Assembly: GCA_002703265.1 (NCBI GenBank)
Contig: NZTZ01000030.1
Coordinates: 25,912-43,647 of the forward strand
Source of the DNA: Chloroflexota bacterium
GTDB taxonomy: Bacteria; Chloroflexota; Dehalococcoidia; Lucifugimonadales; Lucifugimonadaceae
Direction of reading: 5' to 3'
Length of the DNA: 17,736 nucleotides
The notes beneath the pieces were generated by a model. That model did not search any database, was not told the origin of the DNA, and was given only the letters and a program-made list of their open reading frames with translations. The first letter of the stretch is position 1. Each line of letters starts with the position of its first letter. The translations under genes were made by a program, and so were the position numbers. This document shows, in pieces, positions 1 through 5,997 of the stretch.

Positions 1-606
1 TTTGCAATATCATCAAAAAAGTTTATAAGTTTAGTAGATCTATCTAAGTCATTAATAATAGTTATATTCATTTTTTTTGCACTTCTAACTATAAAAACAA
101 CAAATAAAGTTATTTTTGATCTTTCAGATGAACCTAGGGATATGCTTATTTATACACAATCTTCTCCTGCTCTACATAATCTATATGAAGAAATAGAGGA
201 GTCATACATAAAAAAAGATAAACTCATTGTAGGTATTGATACTATGGATGGTTTTGCTTGGCCATGGATGTGGTATCTGAGAGAACATAAAAATGTTGTT
301 TGGATCAATGAACTCAATATAGATAAACATGATTATGATTATCTATTAATAAATCAAAAAAACTTTGAAAAATTATCATCAGAATCACTTAGTAATTATA
401 AATTCAAAAGAATAATAGCTCACAGGAAATGGTTCCCTGAAAGCATATACAGAAATAAATCAACATCAGATGTCTATAAGATTATAACTAGCAGCACATC
501 AAGAGCTAAAATTTCAAATTATATGATGAATAGAAATTTTGAAACAAGAATTGGTTCAACTAATTTTGTATTACTAAAGTCAAACAATTTTGAATCTATT
601 GAATAA
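1..606 (+). CDS. Agl23-like (TIGR03663-type) membrane glycosylation protein, C-terminal part
   Basis: The frame is open from the first base of the window, so this is the last 201 residues of a longer protein whose 5' end lies outside; the first internal ATG (142) is not the likely start. Visible are one hydrophobic segment at about residues 17-31, probably the last membrane helix, and then a soluble tail of about 165 residues. The tail carries YTQSSP (51-56) shortly after the helix and the aromatic WPWMWYLR (87-94). That pairing matches my memory of the C-terminal domain of flippase-associated Agl23/TIGR03663 proteins, relatives of GT39/PMT-type glycosyltransferases. It overlaps the next gene, a UPF0104 membrane protein, by 17 bases, which supports a shared role in polyprenyl-linked or envelope glycan assembly. 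The exact substrate cannot be read from the sequence, and a generic GT39-like protein is the alternative. Confidence 0.6.
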   Translation, partial: FAISSKKFISLVDLSKSLIIVIFIFFALLTIKTTNKVIFDLSDEPRDMLIYTQSSPALHNLYEEIEESYIKKDKLIVGIDTMDGFAWPWMWYLREHKNVVWINELNIDKHDYDYLLINQKNFEKLSSESLSNYKFKRIIAHRKWFPESIYRNKSTSDVYKIITSSTSRAKISNYMMNRNFETRIGSTNFVLLKSNNFESIE

Positions 607-1552
607 TTTTAAAAACATTAACAACTTATTTTCCATAATATTTTCTTTACTCTTTATTTTTGGAGTTTACAAAATTGTTAATGATTTCAACTCTATAATT
701 GATAATATTTCAAAAATCAGTTTTTCAATTTTGTTTGTTTCAACATTAGTTTATTTCACTTCAGTTTTATTAAGATATTTTAGGTGGAAAATAATATATA
801 AAGAGCTCTTTGAACAATATAAATTCAATATGTTGAATGAAACCATAATTGGTTATATGGCAAATAATATTTTCCCTTTTAGGCTTGGAGAGCTATACAG
901 AGTAAATAGAATCGTCAATTCTGAACAAAATAAATTTACTCGAGTTCTATCAACTATATTTACTGAAAGATTATTTGATGTAATTTCATTAGTTATCATA
1001 ATGATTTTTGCATTTCCTTTCATAAAAGAATTTGATTTTAAGTTGTTTCAACTAAAAAACAGTTTTATTATAATTTTGCTTTTTTTATTACTTTTAATTT
1101 TTGTTTTTTTATTAAGTAGACTTAGATTTTTTCGAATACTTTTATTTAAAATACTAGTTTTTTTTCAAGATATTTTATCTTTTTTTTATGAGTGTAAATC
1201 TATAAATAAATATATTAAAGTCTTTATTCTTTCATTACTTATATGGATTGTTGAAAGCATTGTATATTTTATAATTGCGGACTACTTTATTACCAACATA
1301 TCTAGTATAGAATTATTTTTTATGATTCTTGTAGTTTGTTCAATAACAAACCTATCAGGAGTAATCCCATCATTACCTGGAAACTTAGGAAATTTTGAAT
1401 TTTTTGGTACATTGGCATTTATTGCAATGAACGTATCATCCGATATTGGGGCTACTATAATTATTATTGTTCACTTAGTTTTATTTATACCTATTTCAAT
1501 TCTTGGATTTATAATATTAGCAACAAAAAAATTACCTACTAAGAAAACTTAA
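590..1552 (+). CDS. UPF0104 / lysylphosphatidylglycerol synthase TM-domain family membrane protein
   Basis: This 320-residue, very hydrophobic protein has about seven or eight membrane helices (roughly residues 13-30, 43-63, 128-146, 157-176, 182-199, 208-232, 240-257 and 285-310). Family signatures are the NNIFPFRLGELYRV stretch at 92-105, ERLFD at 126-130, and the PSLPGNLGNFE stretch at 260-270 before the last helices. These are the hallmarks of the UPF0104/AglD-like membrane domain also found in MprF, here without the aminoacyl-transfer domain. The start is TTG at 590, inside the end of the upstream gene; no in-frame ATG occurs before residue 81, and TTG at 599 is an alternative. No strong Shine-Dalgarno is visible, so translational coupling is likely. 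Members are tied to export or modification of lipid-linked glycans and phospholipids, and the neighbours fit that, but the specific activity is unknown. Confidence 0.8.
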   Translation: MNLLNNFKNINNLFSIIFSLLFIFGVYKIVNDFNSIIDNISKISFSILFVSTLVYFTSVLLRYFRWKIIYKELFEQYKFNMLNETIIGYMANNIFPFRLGELYRVNRIVNSEQNKFTRVLSTIFTERLFDVISLVIIMIFAFPFIKEFDFKLFQLKNSFIIILLFLLLLIFVFLLSRLRFFRILLFKILVFFQDILSFFYECKSINKYIKVFILSLLIWIVESIVYFIIADYFITNISSIELFFMILVVCSITNLSGVIPSLPGNLGNFEFFGTLAFIAMNVSSDIGATIIIIVHLVLFIPISILGFIILATKKLPTKKT

Positions 1553-2860
1553 ATGAAAATATGTATCATTGGTGCAGGAATTGCTGGTTTGTCAGCTGCT
1601 TACAATCTCTCAAAGATTGGCCACGAAGTTTCTATTTATGAATCAAGTCCGTTTGCAGGAGGGCAAGCTTCTACTATAAAGATTGATGATTTTGAAATAG
1701 AAAAAGCTTATCACCATTTATTTGTAACAGATAAAGCTATTTTAAATTTATACAAAGAATTAGGTATGTCAAAAGATTTGAAATGGTATAAATCTTCGGT
1801 CGCAACATATAGCGAAGGAAAAGTATGGAAAACTACATCACCATTTGATTTATTAATGCTGTCCTTGATACCTTTCAAAGAAAGAATAAAACTAATACTT
1901 CTATCTTTAAGATTAAAACTCCTAAGAAATTGGAAAAAAATAGAGAATATAACTGCATACGATTGGCTTTCTAATAAAGTAAGTAAAAGAACTTTTGAGA
2001 TTATATTCAGACCTTTGCTATACGGAAAATTTGGTGAATTTTATAAAAATATTGGAATGCCTTGGTTTTGGGCAAAAATTCAAACAAGAGTTTCATCTAG
2101 AAATTACAAATTTCAGGAAATATTATGTTATCCAAATGGATCTTTTTCTAAACTTATATCCAAACTTGAAAAAGAGATTAAGAAAAACAATGGAAATATT
2201 CATTTCGAGCATAAAGTTACAAAGATAATAACAAAAGATAATTCAGTTGAATCTGTAGATATTATTGATAATAAATCATCTAAAAAAAATGTGAAGTACG
2301 ACATTGTTATATCAACAGCGCCATATCAAGTTTTAGACAAATTGATTGATCTTGATCAAAACATTAAAAATTCTATGAATAAAGTTGAGTATATGTCTGC
2401 AATTGTTATGATATTGACATTAAATAATAGTCTTTCAGAATATTACTGGTTATCAATAGCTGAAAATAATTTTCCATTTTTGGGAATAATTGAACACACT
2501 AACTTAATTCCAAAAGAAAAATATGCTGATAACAATATTTTGTATATTACTAATTATGTTGAAAATGATAATAAACTACTAAAATATAGTTACGAAGAAT
2601 TAATTGATATTTACACTCCTTACCTAAAAAAAATAAATAATAAGTTTGATAAAGATTGGATATTGGAACATAAGTTCAATAAGATAAATTATGCTCAACC
2701 TATTATTCCAGTCAATTATTCAAAAATTAAAATACCTCTAAAATTATCAATTAATGGTTTATACAGTGGAAATACAGCCCAAATTTATCCAGAAGATAGA
2801 GGGACAAATTATGCTGTTGATCTTGGAAATAAAATAACGAATTTAATTATAAAAAGTTAA
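1553..2860 (+). CDS. FAD-dependent amine-oxidase/protoporphyrinogen-oxidase-like oxidoreductase
   Basis: The 435-residue protein opens with a Rossmann dinucleotide fold: GAGIAG at 7-12, an acidic residue ending the second strand (E30, expected to bind the FAD ribose) and the following AGGQ (35-38). Near the C-terminus NGLYSGN...YPEDRGTNYAVDLG is the usual second FAD-contact region of amine-oxidase-like flavoproteins (COG1232/HemY-like). Length is normal and no signal peptide is seen. The ATG follows the upstream stop codon directly, so it is co-transcribed with the two membrane glycan/lipid genes. Enzymes of this superfamily oxidise or isomerise lipids, carotenoids, porphyrinogens or sugar nucleotides. 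With no heme, carotenoid or hopanoid genes beside it, a lipid or polyprenyl substrate for the envelope pathway is the better guess, but the substrate is not determined. Confidence 0.75.
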   Translation: MKICIIGAGIAGLSAAYNLSKIGHEVSIYESSPFAGGQASTIKIDDFEIEKAYHHLFVTDKAILNLYKELGMSKDLKWYKSSVATYSEGKVWKTTSPFDLLMLSLIPFKERIKLILLSLRLKLLRNWKKIENITAYDWLSNKVSKRTFEIIFRPLLYGKFGEFYKNIGMPWFWAKIQTRVSSRNYKFQEILCYPNGSFSKLISKLEKEIKKNNGNIHFEHKVTKIITKDNSVESVDIIDNKSSKKNVKYDIVISTAPYQVLDKLIDLDQNIKNSMNKVEYMSAIVMILTLNNSLSEYYWLSIAENNFPFLGIIEHTNLIPKEKYADNNILYITNYVENDNKLLKYSYEELIDIYTPYLKKINNKFDKDWILEHKFNKINYAQPIIPVNYSKIKIPLKLSINGLYSGNTAQIYPEDRGTNYAVDLGNKITNLIIKS

Positions 2861-2952
2861 ATTTATTAAGAATACACTCCTTAGGGATTGATATTAGTAA
2901 TACATAGTGAATAATGTAATAAAAATATTTCTAACTACTACGGAGGAATAGA
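2861..2952 (+). promoter_or_regulatory. Leader of the SDR-nuoEFG-trx cluster, with strong Shine-Dalgarno
   Basis: This 92-base gap is the longest untranslated stretch on the plus strand before the redox cluster. GGAGGA at 2942-2947 is a strong Shine-Dalgarno site 5 bases ahead of the ATG at 2953 and fixes that start. A possible sigma-70 pair is TTGATA (2888-2893) with TAATGT (2912-2917), spaced 18 bases, but in such AT-rich sequence this is weak. No hairpin followed by a T run is seen, so no terminator for the upstream genes can be called. Confidence 0.4.
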
Positions 2953-3729
2953 ATGGATTCTTTAAAAGATAAATCTGTAATTTTAACAGGTGCTGGTTCA
3001 GGTATAGGAAGAGTCACAGCAAAGATGCTAGGGGAAATGGGAGCAAATGTTTTTATTGTTGGAAGACGAGAAAATTTATTAAAAGAATCTGTTAAAGAGA
3101 TAGAGGCCGCAGGAGGGAAAGGGGCATACATTTCAGCTGACTTAGAGGATGGGGATGCAGCAGCAAATGTTGCTAAAGAGGCTATTAATACTTTTGGAAA
3201 CATACAATATCTTGTAAACAATGCCGGTCATAGTAGTAAAGTTAGAGCAATTAGATATGTTGAGAAAGAAGACTGGCAATCAGTTTTTAATGTTAATGTT
3301 GAAGGAGTTTACAGGTTATCACAAGCCATAATTCCTAACATGATTGAACAAGGTGAAGGAACAATTGTTACAATTTCATCTATGGCTGCAGTTACACCAG
3401 GATTAATGGGTGGAATACCTTACTCATCTGCCAAGGCAGCTGTAGCAGCTATGATGACAGCTATGAGGCAAGAATTAAGAGAGCATAACATTAGAACATG
3501 TACTATTTATCCAGCAGAAGTTGATACTCCAATATTAGACAACAGACCATTACCACCAGATAAAACAGCAAGATCAACCATGATGATGCCTGAAGATATA
3601 GCTGAAGCAATACTTTTATGCATGAGAATGCCCCAAAGAACCATTGTTCAGGATATGATTGTTAGCCCAACTATTCAGAGAGATGTTAGTGAAGACATGA
3701 AGATAGCAAAATCTCTAGGAAAAAAATAA
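2953..3729 (+). CDS. Short-chain dehydrogenase/reductase (SDR) family oxidoreductase
   Basis: This is a 258-residue classical SDR, a normal length for the family. TGAGSGIG (12-19) is the cofactor-binding TGxxxGxG motif, and NNAG (89-92) stabilises the central sheet. The active site is a serine at about 143 (ISSMAA), Y157 and K161 in YSSAK. R38 and R39 after the second strand (VGRRE) favour NADP(H) over NAD(H), because basic residues there usually bind the 2'-phosphate. The start has a strong GGAGGA site. It is probably the first gene of a transcript continuing into the NuoE-like gene after an 80-base gap. It reversibly oxidises an alcohol or reduces a carbonyl; the substrate is unknown, and nothing shows that it works with the NuoEFG-like complex beyond position. 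Confidence 0.88.
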   Translation: MDSLKDKSVILTGAGSGIGRVTAKMLGEMGANVFIVGRRENLLKESVKEIEAAGGKGAYISADLEDGDAAANVAKEAINTFGNIQYLVNNAGHSSKVRAIRYVEKEDWQSVFNVNVEGVYRLSQAIIPNMIEQGEGTIVTISSMAAVTPGLMGGIPYSSAKAAVAAMMTAMRQELREHNIRTCTIYPAEVDTPILDNRPLPPDKTARSTMMMPEDIAEAILLCMRMPQRTIVQDMIVSPTIQRDVSEDMKIAKSLGKK

Positions 3730-3800
3730 TCGTTAATTTATAACATAATAAATCTTGTTACCAAAAAATTCAGTTGATAAAATTAAAATGTATTAACTCG

Positions 3801-3808
3801 GGAGAGAG
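3801..3808 (+). promoter_or_regulatory. Ribosome binding site that decides the nuoE-like start
   Basis: GGAGAGAG lies ahead of TTG at 3810, with GGAG 5 bases from it. The in-frame TTG at 3774, which would add 12 residues, has no comparable site. The shorter protein starts MSEKTN, resembling the starts of the next two genes (MSEQ and MSDD). Confidence 0.65.
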
Positions 3809-3809
3809 A

Positions 3810-4289
3810 TTGTCAGAAAAAACTAATTCTGAAAATTTAAGAAAGAATATTAGAGATTCTATTTCTAATCAAAAAAGGAAAACTGTAACAGTACTATCAT
3901 CATTGTTAGCTGTGCAAGATAAACTTCATTACATTCCAGATGAGGCTGTAGAAGAAATATCTATTCATTGTAAGGTAACAATTAATGATGTTTGGAGTGT
4001 TGCGTCCTTTTACACAAACTTTAGATTTACTCCTCCTGGAGATAAAACCCTTGATGTTTGTTGGGGACCTAGCTGTCATATTAATGGAGCTCAAAATCTC
4101 ATTAATCAAGCTCACGAACAACTTGGAATAAAAGGAGAAGGAGAGTCTGATGATAATAAAGTAACTCTCCGTTATTCGACTTGCTTAGGAGCATGCGCTC
4201 AAAGTCCAGTATTTGCAATAGATCACAAAATGTATGGCAAACTTGACGAAAAAAAACTAAATTCTATGATTGAAGAGCTAAAAAAATAA
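3810..4289 (+). CDS. nuoE: NuoE-like 2Fe-2S thioredoxin-fold subunit of an NADH dehydrogenase/formate dehydrogenase module
   Basis: The 159-residue protein (counted from TTG 3810) has the standard NuoE/FdsG plan: an N-terminal helical part with VLSSLLAVQDKLHYIP, then a thioredoxin-like domain binding one [2Fe-2S] cluster. The four ligands are visible as C84-x4-C89 (CWGPSC) and C125-x3-C129 (CLGAC). In such complexes this subunit sits against the NuoF subunit and holds cluster N1a, which is near the flavin but off the main electron path. The next gene starts 2 bases after its stop. A longer form starting at TTG 3774 is possible but lacks a good ribosome site. The subunit is shared by complex I, NAD-dependent formate dehydrogenases and electron-bifurcating hydrogenases, so the symbol denotes the family rather than proven complex I membership. 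Confidence 0.9.
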   Translation: MSEKTNSENLRKNIRDSISNQKRKTVTVLSSLLAVQDKLHYIPDEAVEEISIHCKVTINDVWSVASFYTNFRFTPPGDKTLDVCWGPSCHINGAQNLINQAHEQLGIKGEGESDDNKVTLRYSTCLGACAQSPVFAIDHKMYGKLDEKKLNSMIEELKK

Positions 4290-4290
4290 T

Positions 4291-5994
4291 ATGTCAGAAC
4301 AATATAAAAAGTTAGAAGAATTATCTAAAGATTATTTATCAAAGATTTACAAAGATAAAACAGTTATTCGAGTACAAACAGGCACATCGGGGCAAGCAGT
4401 TGGTGCTGATGAAATTCTAAAACTATTAAGCTCTAAAACCAATAATAAAATAAATGTTATTGAAGTTGGATCTATGGGGTTAATGTATCTTGAACCAATT
4501 CTTGTTGTTGTTATGCCAACAGGTGAAAAAATTTATTATGCAAATGTTGATCTAAAGACTAGTGAAAAGATTTATGATCACTATTCAAACAGTCAAGAAA
4601 TACTATTACAAAATGCATTTGCTTGTGAATCTAGCAAAAATTTAGATATATCAATACCAAATATAAATGATTTACCTCAATTTTCTAAACAACTTAGAAT
4701 TGCTACAAGAAACTTTGGTGAGATAACACCAGGTGACATAATGCAGTATATATCAACTGGAGGTTATTCAGCCCTGAATAAAGCTCTGTTTGAAATGTCA
4801 CCAGAAGAAGTTGTTGAAGAAGTTAAAAGTTCAGGATTAAGAGGTAGGGGAGGAGCTGCATTTCCTACTGGTGTTAAATGGAGCTTCTTAGCTCCCAATA
4901 AAGCTCCAATTAAGTATGTCCTATGTAATTGTGAAGAAGGTGATCCAGGTGCATATAACGATAAAGGAATCCTTGAAACTGATCCTCACACTTTAGTTGA
5001 AGGACTAATATTGAATGGATATGCAACTAATTCTAATAAATCATATGTTTTTATTAGACAAGGACATGACATACCGATTAATGCCATAGAAAGGGCCATT
5101 AAAGAAGCCTATGACAAAGGATTGTTAGGAGAGAATATTTTAGGTTCAAACTTTTCCTTTGATATGGAAGTTTCACTTACAGGAGATTCATATGTGGCTG
5201 GTGAAGAAACTGCATTAATGGAAGCTATCGAAGGCAAAAGATCTACTCCTAGGTTTAAACCCCCTTTTCCAGCAGCAGCAGGATTATGGCAAAAACCAAC
5301 AAACATAAATAATGTTAAAACTATATCTTATGTTCCACAAATCATTAAAAACGGATCAGACTGGTTTAGCTCTACTGGTACTGAAAAATCGAGTGGTACA
5401 GCAATTGTTTGTCTATCAGGCCATATAACTAGACCTGGAATGTATGAAATACCTATGGGTATGACCATTGAAGAGGTTCTTGATGAAGTAGGTGGTGGCT
5501 CTAATTCAGATAGTGATATAAAAATGCTACAAACAGGTGGCCCATTAGGAGGAGTACTTGGTAAAGAAGCTTTCGCAACAAAAATTGATTTTGATGAGAT
5601 GGCAAAATCAGGAGCCATTTTAGGCTCTGGAGGAATTATTGTTTGTAATGAAACGGTTTCAGTTGTAGATCTGATAAGAAATCTTGTAGCTTTTAACCAA
5701 TTTGAATCTTGTGGTAAATGTTTCCCATGTAGACTGGGAAACACCCATATGTTTGATGTTTTGCAAAGATTAGCTGATTCAGAAAGTAATCCTGGAGATA
5801 TGGAGCTTCTTGAAAGAATTGGGAAGAGTATGAAAATAGGTTCTTTATGTGGACATGGCCAACTAGGATATAATCCTATTTCATCCTCTCTAAAATACTT
5901 TGAATCAGAAATAATTGATTCAATGAATAATAAATCTGAACCATTAGAAGCTATGTTGACGCCAACAAGAACAAGACCTAATTCAGCGGAGTAA
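4291..5994 (+). CDS. nuoF: NuoF-like NADH- and FMN-binding flavoprotein subunit with N-terminal thioredoxin-like extension
   Basis: The 567-residue protein is longer than a minimal NuoF (about 430) because it has an N-terminal thioredoxin-fold domain at about 1-120, as in FdsB/HydB-type subunits. The extension keeps the TGTSG turn (30-34), but cysteines are absent where Fe-S versions carry them. The core has GLRGRGGAAFPTG (182-194) for FMN/NADH binding and NCEEGDPGAYND (213-224). A C-terminal [4Fe-4S] motif follows, C474-x2-C477-x2-C480-x39-C520 (SCGKCFPCR ... SLCGHG), corresponding to cluster N3. It oxidises NADH, or reduces NAD+, and passes electrons through FMN to the Fe-S chain of the next subunit. 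It lies between the NuoE-like and NuoG-like genes with gaps of 1 and 3 bases. The CRLGN ending of the Cys motif looks more like formate-dehydrogenase or hydrogenase partners than the CREGT of complex I, which is a soft indication only. Confidence 0.9.
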   Translation: MSEQYKKLEELSKDYLSKIYKDKTVIRVQTGTSGQAVGADEILKLLSSKTNNKINVIEVGSMGLMYLEPILVVVMPTGEKIYYANVDLKTSEKIYDHYSNSQEILLQNAFACESSKNLDISIPNINDLPQFSKQLRIATRNFGEITPGDIMQYISTGGYSALNKALFEMSPEEVVEEVKSSGLRGRGGAAFPTGVKWSFLAPNKAPIKYVLCNCEEGDPGAYNDKGILETDPHTLVEGLILNGYATNSNKSYVFIRQGHDIPINAIERAIKEAYDKGLLGENILGSNFSFDMEVSLTGDSYVAGEETALMEAIEGKRSTPRFKPPFPAAAGLWQKPTNINNVKTISYVPQIIKNGSDWFSSTGTEKSSGTAIVCLSGHITRPGMYEIPMGMTIEEVLDEVGGGSNSDSDIKMLQTGGPLGGVLGKEAFATKIDFDEMAKSGAILGSGGIIVCNETVSVVDLIRNLVAFNQFESCGKCFPCRLGNTHMFDVLQRLADSESNPGDMELLERIGKSMKIGSLCGHGQLGYNPISSSLKYFESEIIDSMNNKSEPLEAMLTPTRTRPNSAE

Positions 5995-5997
5995 AAA

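Noticed and set aside
142..606. A separate 154-residue gene starting at ATG 142
   Set aside because: The same frame is open to the window edge with a membrane helix before 142, so the ATG is internal to a longer gene.
1995..2228. A 77-codon frame inside the FAD oxidoreductase gene
   Set aside because: It is an alternative frame within a gene carrying clear FAD motifs and has no start signal.
3730..3800. TAACA (3741-3745) and TGTTA (3756-3760) as a terminator or operator
   Set aside because: Five AT-rich pairs with a 10-base loop and no following T run are weak and expected by chance in this base composition.
2931..5744. Several open frames of 65-138 codons opposite the SDR, NuoE-like and NuoF-like genes
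   Set aside because: They lie fully antisense to genes with clear family motifs, have no ribosome sites or recognisable domains, and arise from the codon bias of the plus-strand genes.
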